Below are positions 45,807-56,798 of a stretch of DNA of 64,000 nucleotides, one piece after another (position 1 is the first letter of the stretch; each line of letters opens with the position of its first letter). The notes under the pieces were generated by a model, which did not search any database, was not told the origin of the DNA, and was given only the letters and a program-made list of their open reading frames with translations. The position numbers and the translations under genes were made by a program. This stretch comes from Bhargavaea sp. CC-171006 (GTDB lineage Bacteria; Bacillota; Bacilli; Bacillales_A; Planococcaceae): positions 124,001-188,000 of the forward strand of contig NZ_QUZH01000023.1 in NCBI RefSeq assembly GCF_009761675.1, read 5' to 3'.

Positions 45807-47018
45807 TCAACCCTGCCTTCCGCCGGTTTTCGGTCCGGATATGCCTCTCGTGACGGCACCTTTTCCGAACTTCGATTCCAGCTCGCCGATCATTTTCAGG
45901 ACCGGCTCTTCTTTTGCGTGTTTTTCAAAGTTGAAAATCGACAGTTGCTCTGTCGTCTCCGAACGGTCGATGACCCGGCCGACGGTGATTCCCAGAAGGC
46001 GCACAGGCTGTCCGCCGTAGTGCCGGTCAAACAGGAGTTCCGCTTCCCTGTAGATGGCATCGGCTGTGAAAATCGCATTGGTGAGCGTCCGGCTTCTTGA
46101 ATGGTTCACCCAATCCGCATCACGGATCTGGATGGTCACCAGATCGCCCGCAAGCTCTCTGCGGTCCAGCCGTCCGGCCACTTTTTCAGCCAGCTTGATC
46201 AAAGTTTTCTTGAGCTCGGACGGATCGGTCTCGTCAACGGGCAGCGTCACGGACCCGCCGACGCTTTTGCGTTCATGGACGGATTCGGGGTCGACCGGCC
46301 GTGAATCCGTGCCGTTCGCCCGCCGTTTTAGATGGACGCCCCTCTTTCCGAGATGCTCTTTCAGAAAGCCTTCTTCTGCCGCGGCAAGGTCGCCGATCGT
46401 TTCGATCTTCAGTGACCGGAGTTTTTCTTCCGTGCTTTTGCCGATGCCGTGCATCTCGATGACCGGCAGTGGCCATAGGACAGTCGGCACATCACGTTTT
46501 CTCAGAATCGTGATTCCCATTGGTTTTTTCATGTCGGATGCCGTCTTGGCCAGGAACTTATTCGGTGCGATCCCGATCGAACACGGCAGGTCCAGTTCCG
46601 TCAGGATCCTGCGCTGCATCTCCTCCGCCAGTTCGACAGCGGTCCCCGGCCATTCCACATCCGACACGTCCAGATAGCCCTCGTCGATCGAAACCGGCTC
46701 GACCAATTCGGTATAAGTGCGGAGCAGGCTGAACATTGCGTCCGAAGCGTCACGGTAACGGTTATGGTCCGGCGGGATCACGATGAGTTCCGGGCATTTC
46801 CGGCGGGCCTCCCAGACCGGCATGGTGGTGTAGACCCCGTGCGCCCTGGCTTCATATGAACAGGTGACCACGATTCCCTTGCGCTCTTTCGGATTCCCGG
46901 CGACCGCCACCGGCTTCCCCTTCAGGGAAGGGTCGTGCGCCTGCTCGACAGATGCGAAAAAGCTGTTCATATCGATATGGAATATAATCCTGCCTTTTTT
47001 CGGCTTGCTCTCAATCAT
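45807..47018 (-). CDS. dinB: DNA polymerase IV (DinB)
   Basis: A 403-residue Y-family polymerase: HIDMNSFFASVEQ, SYEARAHGV, VSIDEGYLDVSD, helix-hairpin-helix around MHGIGKSTEEKL, little-finger domain and the clamp-binding motif TEQLSIFNFE. It performs error-prone bypass. The ATG at 47018 is chosen with GGAG 8 nt upstream. No LexA box is seen before it, unlike uvrX. Confidence 0.95.
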   Translation of the reverse strand: MIESKPKKGRIIFHIDMNSFFASVEQAHDPSLKGKPVAVAGNPKERKGIVVTCSYEARAHGVYTTMPVWEARRKCPELIVIPPDHNRYRDASDAMFSLLRTYTELVEPVSIDEGYLDVSDVEWPGTAVELAEEMQRRILTELDLPCSIGIAPNKFLAKTASDMKKPMGITILRKRDVPTVLWPLPVIEMHGIGKSTEEKLRSLKIETIGDLAAAEEGFLKEHLGKRGVHLKRRANGTDSRPVDPESVHERKSVGGSVTLPVDETDPSELKKTLIKLAEKVAGRLDRRELAGDLVTIQIRDADWVNHSRSRTLTNAIFTADAIYREAELLFDRHYGGQPVRLLGITVGRVIDRSETTEQLSIFNFEKHAKEEPVLKMIGELESKFGKGAVTRGISGPKTGGRQG

Positions 47019-47069
47019 GTTCATCGCTCCGGTGTGAAATACTTTCTCCATTATATCAACGGCCGGACC

Positions 47070-47100
47070 AAAAAGGAAAAAGACGGGCGCGGGCCCGTCA
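47070..47100 (-). terminator. Terminator just upstream of dinB
   Basis: GACGGG (47082-47087) and CCCGTC (47094-47099) pair on the minus strand, followed by TTTTTCCTTTTT. It ends transcription arriving from the peptidase gene, so the two repeats between 47158 and 47459 would lie in that gene's 3' untranslated region. Confidence 0.75.
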
Positions 47101-47157
47101 TGACTGTACAGTGAGTGTATAGTTCCTTTGTCTGCAATTTCCCCTAAAATTCTCCTC

Positions 47158-47281
47158 CGGATTTCCGCTGCGGGCCCTCGCTTACCGCGGGCGTTGCCTT
47201 AGTCTCCTCGAGCTGCGCTCTGCGGGGTCTTCGGCTAACGCTTTTCCCGCAGGTGTCTCGGACCCTCTGCTTCAATCCGCC
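47158..47281 (-). repeat. Palindromic dispersed repeat R, copy 1
   Basis: Read on the minus strand: GGCGGATTGAAGCAGAGGGT..., CACCTGCGGGAAAAGCG, GAAGACCCCGCAG, GCCCGCGGTAAGCGAGGGC, ending GCAGCGGAAATCCGG. The words CTGCGG(G)AAAAG, AGACCC(C)GC and CCGCGGAAAGCG, and the GATT...AATC ends, are shared with copy 2. This is a repeat type widespread in Bacillaceae genomes (general knowledge); a non-coding structured RNA or MITE-like element. Confidence 0.75.
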
Positions 47282-47346
47282 ATATATAATCCCGAACTAT
47301 TCCGGTAAAACAATTAATATTTCTTATTTAATGACCATAGATGGTT

Positions 47347-47459
47347 TGTTGATTGGAGTGAAGGGTGGCGACTCCTGCGGAAAAGGAAGAGCGGAGAGAC
47401 CCTGCAAGGGGCTCGATGCCTTCCCCGCGGAAAGCGTCCGCCCGTAACGGAAATCAACA
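47347..47459 (+). repeat. Palindromic dispersed repeat R, copy 2
   Basis: Terminal inverted repeats TGTTGATT (47347-47354) and AATCAACA (47452-47459). Inside: GGTGGCGACTCCTGCGGAAA, GAGAGACCCTGCAAGGGGC, CCCCGCGGAAAGCGTCC. Opposite orientation to copy 1, 65 bp away. No open frame of note. Confidence 0.82.
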
Positions 47460-47555
47460 GCGTTCTTTAATGTTTTTTATGCTAAATTATTCGCACGATC
47501 AAATTCGGAGAGGTTTTTTACAGACTATGACGGCCCGGGACCCTTCTCATCAATG

Positions 47556-48677
47556 TTATTGCTTCGCCGCAGTTTTCACGATTTCCACCAGCAGGTCTGC
47601 CAGCTTTTCAAGCTCTTCGACAGGCATCCGTTCGTTTGTCGTATGGATTTCTTCATATCCGACGGAAAGTGTGACAGTCGGGACACCGAAGCCGTTGAAG
47701 ATGTTGCCGTCGCTTCCGCCGCCGCTTGTCATGAGCTCAGGTTCGCGGCCGATGCGCCGGATGGCATCCATCGCAGTCTGTACGACCCGGTCCTCCCCGC
47801 CAAGCGAAAAGCCCGGATACATCAGCTGGACGTCTGTTTCGGCGGAACCGCCCATCAGGCTTGCCTGGCGTTCGAATGTGCGGACCATATGGGCAGTCTG
47901 TTCGTCGAGCTTGTCTTTGTTGATGGACCGCGCCTCAGAGAGGATATGCACTTCATCGCAGACGATGTTTGTCGCCTGCCCGCCTTCGAAACGGCCGATG
48001 TTAGCGGTCGTCTCGGAGTCGATCCGCCCGAGCGACATGTTCGAGATGGCTTTTGCAGCAATCGTGATGGCCGATACTCCCTTTTCCGGAGCGACCCCGG
48101 CATGGGCGGTCTTGCCCCGGACAACCGTTTTAAGCTTTGCCTGGAACGGAGCCGCCGTCACGATTCCTCCGACTTTGCCGTCTGAATCGACCGCGTAGCC
48201 GTAGTCCGCCCGGATGGCTTTCGGATCCAGTTCTTTCGCGCCGCGCAGGCCGCTTTCTTCTCCCGCCGTGATGACGAACTGGATATCACCGTGTGGAGTT
48301 TCCTCTTCATTGATGCGGCGCATCATCTCGAACAGGGCTGCAATGCCGGCTTTGTCATCCGCGCCCAGAATGGTTGTGCCGTCCGAATAGATATAGCCGT
48401 CTTCCTTAAGGACCGGCTTGATTCCCTTGCCGGGCACGACTGTATCCATATGGCAGGTGAAGTAGATGGATTCTGCGCCTTCCACGCTGCCTTTTTTCGT
48501 TGCAATCAGGTTGCCTGCACCATGCCCGGAACGAGCGGCGGAGTCGTCTTCCTTCACATCAAATCCGAGCTTCTCCATTTTCTCTTTCAGGATGCCGACG
48601 ATCTCCCCTTCGTGCTTCGTCTCCGAGTCGATCTGCACAAGTTCCATGAATTCATCGATCAGCCGTTTGTTTGTCAT
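47556..48677 (-). CDS. yqjE: M20/M42-type tripeptidase-like metallopeptidase (YqjE)
   Basis: A 373-residue dinuclear zinc peptidase: IYFTCHMDTVVPGKGIKP (first His/Asp), GADDKAGIAALFEMM, VITAGEESGLRGAK (Glu-Glu pair), the dimerisation domain with TAHAGVAPEKG, and GGGSDGNIFN with a late His in EEIHTTNE. Family PepT-like; B. subtilis has yqjE at the same place. Probably releases amino acids from small peptides. AGGAGG lies upstream of the start. Confidence 0.92.
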   Translation of the reverse strand: MTNKRLIDEFMELVQIDSETKHEGEIVGILKEKMEKLGFDVKEDDSAARSGHGAGNLIATKKGSVEGAESIYFTCHMDTVVPGKGIKPVLKEDGYIYSDGTTILGADDKAGIAALFEMMRRINEEETPHGDIQFVITAGEESGLRGAKELDPKAIRADYGYAVDSDGKVGGIVTAAPFQAKLKTVVRGKTAHAGVAPEKGVSAITIAAKAISNMSLGRIDSETTANIGRFEGGQATNIVCDEVHILSEARSINKDKLDEQTAHMVRTFERQASLMGGSAETDVQLMYPGFSLGGEDRVVQTAMDAIRRIGREPELMTSGGGSDGNIFNGFGVPTVTLSVGYEEIHTTNERMPVEELEKLADLLVEIVKTAAKQ

Positions 48678-48702
48678 CCAGCATGCCTCCTGTCAAATCC
48701 GA

Positions 48703-48730
48703 AAGCGCACCTTAAAAATCCGGTGCGCTT
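48703..48730 (-). terminator. Terminator behind the carboxylase gene
   Basis: AAGCGCACC and GGTGCGCTT pair perfectly with a 10-nt AT-rich loop; only TTT follows on the minus strand, so strength is moderate. Confidence 0.7.
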
Positions 48731-48740
48731 CCTATATCCA

Positions 48741-50288
48741 TTATAGCGGAATATTGCCGTGTTTTTTCTTTGGACGGTCTTCTTTCTTGTTGCGCATCAT
48801 CTCGAGAGCCTGGATCAGCTTGATCCGGGTCTCGCGAGGGTCGATGACGTCGTCGACCATGCCGTGGCTTGCCGCGACATACGGGTTGGCGAATTTCTCT
48901 TTGTACTCGTCGATTTTCGCTGCGCGTGTCGCCTCAGGATCATCGCTGTTGGCAATCTCCCGGGCGAAGATGATGTTCGCGGCTCCCTGTGGGCCCATGA
49001 CTGCAATCTCGGCATTCGGCCAGGCATAGACGATATCCGCGCCGATCGATTTCGAGTTGAGCGCAACGTAGGCGCCCCCATATGCTTTCCGGAGAATGAC
49101 CGTCATTTTTGGAACGGTCGCCTCCGAGTAGGCGTAAAGGATCTTCGCGCCGTGGCGGATGATGCCGCCGTGCTCCTGCTTGATGCCCGGGAAGAAGCCG
49201 GTCACATCCTCGAACGTGATGATTGGAATGTTAAATGAGTCGCAGAATCGGATAAACCGTGCGGCTTTATCCGATGAGTCAATATCGAGGCCGCCGGCCA
49301 TGACTTTCGGCTGGTTGCACACGAGGCCCACCGTCTCCCCCTTGATCCGGGCAAGTCCGATTACGATGTTGCGGGCAAACTCCGGCTGCACTTCCATGAA
49401 CGAATCGGCATCGACGACCTGGTCAATCACTTTCCGGACATCATACGGGCGGATGGTCTCAAACGGGACAACGTCCACGAGGTCCGGACGGTCGTCATTC
49501 TCCGCATCAGCTTCCAGCCGCGGAGGCATCTCTTCGTTGCTCTGAGGCAGATAGGAGAGGAGCCTGCGTACATCTGCAAGCACTTCCTCCTCGCTTCCGG
49601 CCCGGAAATGCGCATTACCGCTGATGGCGTTATGTACTTTTGAGCCGCCGAGATCCTCGGAGGAAATCTTTTCACCCGTGACGGTTTCGATGACTTTCGG
49701 ACCCGTGATGAACATCTGGCTTGTTTTGTCTGTCATGAAAACGAAGTCGGTGATGGCCGGAGAATAAACGGCACCGCCAGCACAAGGTCCGAGGATGACG
49801 GAAATCTGCGGGATGACGCCCGAATAAATGGCGTTTCGATAGAAGATATCCCCGTAGCCGTCAAGAGAGACGACACCTTCCTGGATCCGTGCGCCACCCG
49901 AGTCGTTCAGCCCGATGAAGGGCGCGCCGTTTTTAGCTGCGAGATCCATCACATTCGCGATTTTCATAGCGTGCATCTCGCCAAGCGCGCCGCCGAAGAC
50001 AGTGAAATCCTGCGAGAACAGATAGACGGGACGGCCGTTCACCTTGCCGTAGCCTGTCACGACGCCGTCGCCCGGCCCTTTCATCTTGTCCATACCGAAA
50101 TCCTGGTTCCGGTGTGTGACAAACGGATTCAGTTCGACGAACGTGCCCTCGTCAAGCAGCAGGTCGATCCGCTCTCGGGCGGTCAGTTTTCCCTTTTCAT
50201 GCTGGCGGTCGATCTTGTCGTCCCCTCCGCCGAGCTCGATTTCGCGTTTCCTGTCATATAGTTCATTGATTTTTTCATAGATATCCAT
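48741..50288 (-). CDS. yqjD: Acyl-CoA carboxylase beta subunit (propionyl-CoA carboxylase type, YqjD)
   Basis: A 515-residue biotin-dependent carboxyltransferase: RIDLLLDEGTFVELNPFV, oxyanion-hole Gly pairs in LNDSGGARIQEG and GPCAGGAVYSPA, and in the second half DVTGFFPGIKQEHGG and KAYGGAYVALNSK. Transfers CO2 to propionyl-CoA giving methylmalonyl-CoA. No alpha (biotin carboxylase) subunit is in the window. The ATG at 50288 is 11 nt from AGGAG; another ATG at 50297 overlaps the epimerase stop (TGATG). Confidence 0.93.
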   Translation of the reverse strand: MDIYEKINELYDRKREIELGGGDDKIDRQHEKGKLTARERIDLLLDEGTFVELNPFVTHRNQDFGMDKMKGPGDGVVTGYGKVNGRPVYLFSQDFTVFGGALGEMHAMKIANVMDLAAKNGAPFIGLNDSGGARIQEGVVSLDGYGDIFYRNAIYSGVIPQISVILGPCAGGAVYSPAITDFVFMTDKTSQMFITGPKVIETVTGEKISSEDLGGSKVHNAISGNAHFRAGSEEEVLADVRRLLSYLPQSNEEMPPRLEADAENDDRPDLVDVVPFETIRPYDVRKVIDQVVDADSFMEVQPEFARNIVIGLARIKGETVGLVCNQPKVMAGGLDIDSSDKAARFIRFCDSFNIPIITFEDVTGFFPGIKQEHGGIIRHGAKILYAYSEATVPKMTVILRKAYGGAYVALNSKSIGADIVYAWPNAEIAVMGPQGAANIIFAREIANSDDPEATRAAKIDEYKEKFANPYVAASHGMVDDVIDPRETRIKLIQALEMMRNKKEDRPKKKHGNIPL

Positions 50289-50296
50289 GACGATCA

Positions 50297-50707
50297 TCAC
50301 TCCTGGTTTCCGGATTTGTCGCACAGTTCGTAGAGAACACCGTATGAAGATTTCGGGTGCATGAAGGCCACCTGCGCTCCCCCGGCACCGGGCACCGGCC
50401 CGTCCGACAGCAGGCGTACGCCGTTCTCGCGCAGCTCGTCCATCCGTTCTTGGATGCCAGTCACGCCGAAAGCGATATGGTGGACGCCTTCTCCACGCTT
50501 TTCGATGAACTTGGCAACTGCGCTCGTTTCGGCAGCCGGCTCCAGCAGTTCCAGCTTCACATTCCCCGCATCCAGGAACGCGACCCTGAGTCCCTGCGTC
50601 TGAACGTCCTCGATCCCCATGAGTGGAATGCCGAGCGTGTCCGTGTAATATGGAAGGACAGCATCGAGGTCTTTTACCGCAATGCCGATGTGGTCGACCT
50701 TTTCCAT
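50297..50707 (-). CDS. mce: Methylmalonyl-CoA epimerase
   Basis: A 136-residue VOC-superfamily enzyme with two beta-alpha-beta-beta-beta modules: VDHIGIAVKDLDAVLPYY, VQTQGLRVAFLDAGNVKLELLEP and GVHHIAFGVTGI, PKSSYGVLYELC; metal ligands His, Gln, His and Glu are in place. Converts (S)- to (R)-methylmalonyl-CoA, the link between the carboxylase and MutAB. AAGGGGGCAAGGGAA precedes the ATG. Confidence 0.94.
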   Translation of the reverse strand: MEKVDHIGIAVKDLDAVLPYYTDTLGIPLMGIEDVQTQGLRVAFLDAGNVKLELLEPAAETSAVAKFIEKRGEGVHHIAFGVTGIQERMDELRENGVRLLSDGPVPGAGGAQVAFMHPKSSYGVLYELCDKSGNQE

Positions 50708-50835
50708 TTCCCTTGCCCCCTTTTTATGTATCCGATTACAATTGTACCGTTTCAGGGCGCAAAACTCTATATATTGCGCAAACGACAAAAAATCATTAAA
50801 ATGAACCCATCAGCAGTGAAGGAGCCAGAATAAAA

Positions 50836-50931
50836 TTGAGCAATAAAAAATTTCAGAAAATCGTCATCTACACCATGGTCGCTCTGATGCTTTTGTCGAC
50901 CATCGCCATGGGACTCAGCCTGTTCATCTGA
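50836..50931 (+). CDS. prli42: Stressosome-associated miniprotein Prli42
   Basis: A 31-residue protein from a TTG start, SNKKFQKIVIYTMVALMLLS then TIAMGLSLFI. The pattern (M)SNKK(x)xK(I/V)(V/I)(V/I)Y followed by a single helix and LST...G(I/L)S is Prli42, the membrane anchor of the stressosome known from Listeria and Bacillales. AAGGAG (50818-50823) lies 12 nt upstream, rather far. A terminator follows. Too short for most gene callers. Confidence 0.82.
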   Translation: MSNKKFQKIVIYTMVALMLLSTIAMGLSLFI

Positions 50932-50950
50932 CTACGGAAAAGTAAATACA

Positions 50951-50989
50951 AAAAATCGCAGCGCCGGCAAACGGCTGCTGCGATTTTTG
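50951..50989 (+). terminator. Terminator of prli42
   Basis: AAAAATCGCAGC (50951-50962) pairs with GCTGCGATTTTT around an inner GCC/GGC stem; T-run at the end. Confidence 0.88.
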
Positions 50990-51026
50990 TTACTTAGAAA
51001 AATTTCATGATTATTCCCGTGTTGGC

Positions 51027-51180
51027 CACGGCCAGCTCCAGCGCCCAGCAACTGGCAAACTTCACCCTTCTCCACTACGATAAGTCAACATCGGCTCGTT
51101 CCTCGCCGTGTTTCCTTTATCTCATTGTGAAGGGCTCCAGTTTGTATGTTGCTAAGCGGGCGCCTGCGCTTTTGTTCAGA
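51027..51180 (-). repeat. 150-nt dispersed repeat S, copy 2, in the brxB 3' region
   Basis: On the minus strand it starts directly after the brxB stop with AACAAAAGCGCAGGCGCCCG and ends GTTGCTGGGCGCTGGAGCTGG. It shares GATAAAGGAAACACGG, GCCGATGTTGACTTATCG and GGGTGAAGTTTGC with copy 1 at 25690-25841, in the same orientation relative to the preceding gene. Confidence 0.88.
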
Positions 51181-51621
51181 TCAGACTTCCTCGCAATACT
51201 CCTCGAACAAGCCCTGAAGATTGACGACGACCGACATCGGGTCGTGCCCTTCGATTTCGTGGCGCGGCACTTCGCCCACCACTTTGCCATCCTTCACGAG
51301 GATGAAGGACGGGGACGACGGAAGGTGGTCATCGCCGAAATGCATGCGTGCCTGTGCTGTCGCTTCCTTGTCCTGGCCCGCAAATACCGTCACCAGGTTT
51401 TCGGGGCGCTTGTCGTAATGAACGGCATGCATCGCTGCTGGACGGGCGATTCCGCCTGCGCAACCGCAGACCGAGTTGACCATGAACAGCGTCGTCCCGT
51501 CCCGATTAATTGCCGAATCCACTTCTTCCGGAGTCTTCAGCTGCTCGTAGCCGGAGGCTTCCATCTCACTCCGCGCCTGGCGGATCATATCTTGCATAAA
51601 CAGGTTCATATCCATGTTCAT
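51181..51621 (-). CDS. brxB: Bacilliredoxin BrxB (YqiW)
   Basis: A 146-residue thioredoxin-fold protein of the YphP/YqiW family with the active-site CGC in [15 protein letters not shown] and the conserved [18 protein letters not shown] and [18 protein letters not shown]. It removes bacillithiol from S-bacillithiolated proteins. Start at 51621 follows AAAGGGGATGCAGTC. It lies 70 bp behind meaB. Confidence 0.94.
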   Translation of the reverse strand: MNMDMNLFMQDMIRQARSEMEASGYEQLKTPEEVDSAINRDGTTLFMVNSVCGCAGGIARPAAMHAVHYDKRPENLVTVFAGQDKEATAQARMHFGDDHLPSSPSFILVKDGKVVGEVPRHEIEGHDPMSVVVNLQGLFEEYCEEV

Positions 51622-51691
51622 GACTGCATCCCCTTTCGGTTTATCCAAGAAAATCATAACAGGTCGGGCCCTTTCCTGCAAAACCCTAGTC

Positions 51692-52758
51692 TCAGCCGCG
51701 GAATAATTCCTCGACCGCAGCCGTCACGGTCAGCCGGCCGTCGAGAATCTTGCCCTCCAGGCGTTCGACTTCATTTTTCCTGCCTTCGGATGCGTAGAAC
51801 GACTCGATCAGCCGGTCTTCGATCGACTGCCGGAACCAGGCCTTGAGCTGCTCCCGGCGCCTTTTGTCCCATTCACCGGAAACGGACATGCTGTCCCGAA
51901 AACCGAGAATCGTCTCCCAGACGTCTTCCAGACCGGTCCCGGCAAACGAAGATACGGGATGGACGGTTGTCTGCCATCCTGGAGTCGCAGGCTGCAGCAT
52001 ACGAAGGAACTGTTTGTATTCCCTTGCCGTCCGCTTCGCAGGGGTGACATTATCACCATCCGCCTTATGGACGATGATGCCATCCGCAAGCTCCATGATG
52101 CCTTTCTTGACTCCCTGCAATTCATCACCGGCACCGGTCAGTACGAGAAGGAGGAAGAAATCGGCCATCCCCCTGACCGCGGTCTCGCTCTGCCCCACCC
52201 CGACCGTTTCAATCAGGATGACATCATAGCCCGCCGCTTCGCAGAGAAGCATTGTCTCCCTCGTCTTCCGGTGGACACCTCCGAGTGTGCCGGATGAAGG
52301 TGACGGCCGAATAAATGCGTTCGGATGACGGGACAGTTCCTCCATCCTCGTTTTATCGCCAAGGATGCTGCCGCCAGTGACAGTGGAGCTGGGATCGATC
52401 GCGAGTACCGCCACCTTGTGTCCGGCTTCGGCCAGCATGAGGCCGAATGATTCGATGAACGTGCTTTTTCCGGCGCCGGGCACTCCTGTGATGCCGATCC
52501 TGACGCTATTCCCGGAATCCGGGAGCAGGCCGAGGAGGAGTTCCTGAGAGTCCTTTCGGTCTTCCGGCGACCGGCTTTCCAGCAGTGTAATGCCTTTCGC
52601 CAGCGCCAGTCTGGATCCGGTCCTGATCTCCTTTGCCAGATCTGCTGCAGAGACGGGACGCCGCTTTTTGACAAACCGCTTTCTTGGACCCGCGGACATG
52701 CCGTCATGCGGCGGAATGCCGCCTTCGGTCCGCATTTGGGTCTCTTTTTCCCGTTCCG

Positions 52759-52762
<4 letters not shown>
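51692..52762 (-). CDS. meaB: Methylmalonyl-CoA mutase chaperone MeaB (ArgK family GTPase)
   Basis: A 356-residue G3E GTPase: P-loop [15 protein letters not shown], switch regions [21 protein letters not shown] and [10 protein letters not shown], base motif VHKADGDN. It loads and protects adenosylcobalamin on the mutase. The TTG start overlaps the mutB stop and has GAGGAAG 8 nt upstream, so the pair is coupled. The first ~35 residues are a poorly conserved basic extension. Confidence 0.94.
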
Positions 52763-54911
<2,149 letters not shown>

Positions 54912-54915
<4 letters not shown>

Positions 54916-56603
54916 CGCTGCATTCCCCCTTCAAGAATCCCTTTTACTTCTGTCAGCTTCTCAAGAATATCCTGGCCCCTGTAGTAAAAGCCGTTGAGTC
55001 CGGCTTGCTGCAGCGATGCTGCGGTCTCTTCCGGAAAACGTCCCGCAGCATCAAGAACAGTGCCGTCAGGTTTTCCTGTCAGTACTGCCCGTATCGATTC
55101 TTCCGCCTGTTCTGAAGATGAACATAGGATGGCATATTGCGGCTGTTCCGATTGCAGATATCCAAGGGCCTCTTCCACAGTTGCAAACAGCGGGGACAGT
55201 TCCGGGCGGATTCCTCCTACAGCAAGCACGCCCGCCGCGAAATCGGCCACCGGCTTGACTGCCTTCAGAGTGCCGAAGCGGATAAGATGGACCTTGCCCC
55301 CCTGAATGGAAGACCGGAGCGTTTCAAACGGTTCGGCCAGACGGCCATCCGATTTTTCTGACGGGGTCTGATTTTGGATCTCCTCTGCAGGATCGGCATA
55401 GATGTTCGTCCCGATCAGTGACTCTTTCCTTGTGGCAAGACGGCGGATGCGCGATTCTTTTTTCTCTGCGAGCAGCCGGTCCAGTGTGCCGTCCGAGGTG
55501 ATGGCCGAGATCCCTCCCCGTTGTTCGAATTCCAGGAACTGTTCCCATGCTTTCCGGTAAAGCGACTCGGTCAGCGATTCGATGTAGTAAGAACCACCGG
55601 CCGGATCCAAAACGCGGTCTGCATGGGCTTCCTCCTTGAGGATGTGCTGGACATTGCGCGCGACGCGTTCGGAGAAGCCTGTGCTTCCCGTCAGGGCATC
55701 AAGAGGCGCGACCGTGATGGCATCCGCGCCGCCGATAGCGGCCGCAAAGGCTTCATTGCCGCTCCTGAGAAGGTTGACATACGGGTCCGCCAGTGTATAG
55801 GTGCGCAGCGATGTCCGGGCAATAACCGGCACCCGCAGCGGCTCCTTCACGCCGTATGCAGCCGAAAACGACCGGAACAGCAGACGGAATGCACGCAGTT
55901 TGGCGATTTCAGTGAAAAAGTGAGTATCAATGTCAAATGTGAAGAAAAGCTTTCGGGCCATTGCTCCAAAATCATCTTCCTTCCCGGCGATATCAGCTGC
56001 CTCGGAAAGGGCCGCGGCCAGCTCGGTCACGGCATCTGCCCCTTTCATATGTACGGATCCCGTGTCCACGGCGATGGTCCGCAGTGACGGGAACCTGTGG
56101 GAAAGGTCAGCAGACGCATCCACATCGGCGTAGCCTGTAACCTGCTTCCGTTTGTCTTCCTCAACACGGCCGAATACGGCGAGAAACGGATCATCTGGCC
56201 GGCACCGCACATAAACGGGCACTTCGGTGATCAGTGATGCCAGAGCATCGAGCACCCCGGAATCTGCTTCTTTTTCCCATCCGCCTGTATAGACGACCGC
56301 GCCGTTCCCCCTGACAAGCGCAGTTTTTGTCTTTTCCAGGAATATTGCCGGGTCAGTCTCGCAGGTTTCCTGGAGCACCGTCCAGTCAGCCTTCCCCACC
56401 CCGTTCCGGATGGCGTTCAGCCGCTCTTCCTGTCCTTCCGGAATATCATCCGAGGTGTAAAGCGGCTTAAGCGTGATGCCTTCGGGTGTCGCCGTTTCAA
56501 GTGATGCAAGCGGTTTCCCTTTTAGCGAAGCTTCAGCTGCTTCGGTCCATTCCCCTGCGGTGGGCTGTGCGAACGACGTCTGTTTCATCGTATGAATTGT
56601 CAT
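54912..56603 (-). CDS. mutA: Methylmalonyl-CoA mutase small subunit MutA
   Basis: A 563-residue MutA-type subunit with the barrel sequences [21 protein letters not shown] and [20 protein letters not shown], and a C-terminal flavodoxin-like domain that lacks the DxHxxG B12 motif, as expected for the non-catalytic subunit. Starts after GGGGGAG. First gene of mutA-mutB-meaB-brxB, separated from bkdB by a strong terminator, so it has its own promoter (TAGAAT-like -10 in the 150-bp gap). Confidence 0.94.
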
Positions 56604-56756
56604 ATACGTCTCCCCCAATGTGAATTTTGCCTATTTTCATTCTACCGGAGAACAGGCAGGCTTGAAAGATGGAATGCTAATCGATGGCGATGCCTGTCTG
56701 AACAAGCGAAATCCCGCCGCAATCGTAATGTTTGGCCAGGACGTTCCTGCCTGCAA

Positions 56757-56791
56757 TAGAAAAAGGCCGGGAAGCGGAGAGCTTCCCGGCC
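56757..56791 (-). terminator. Terminator of the bkd operon
   Basis: GGCCGGGAAGC and GCTTCCCGGCC pair perfectly, followed by TTTTTCTATT on the minus strand. Confidence 0.94.
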
Positions 56792-56798
56792 GATGCGG

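Noticed and set aside
47052-47557. Possible small genes in the dinB-yqjE gap
   Set aside because: The frames found (for example at 47253-47447 and 47365 onward) coincide with the palindromic repeats and have no credible start.
56604-56756. A small gene or riboswitch in the bkdB-mutA gap (cobalamin control of the mutase was considered)
   Set aside because: No B12-box or other aptamer motif is seen; only a tentative -10 (TAGAAT) is present.
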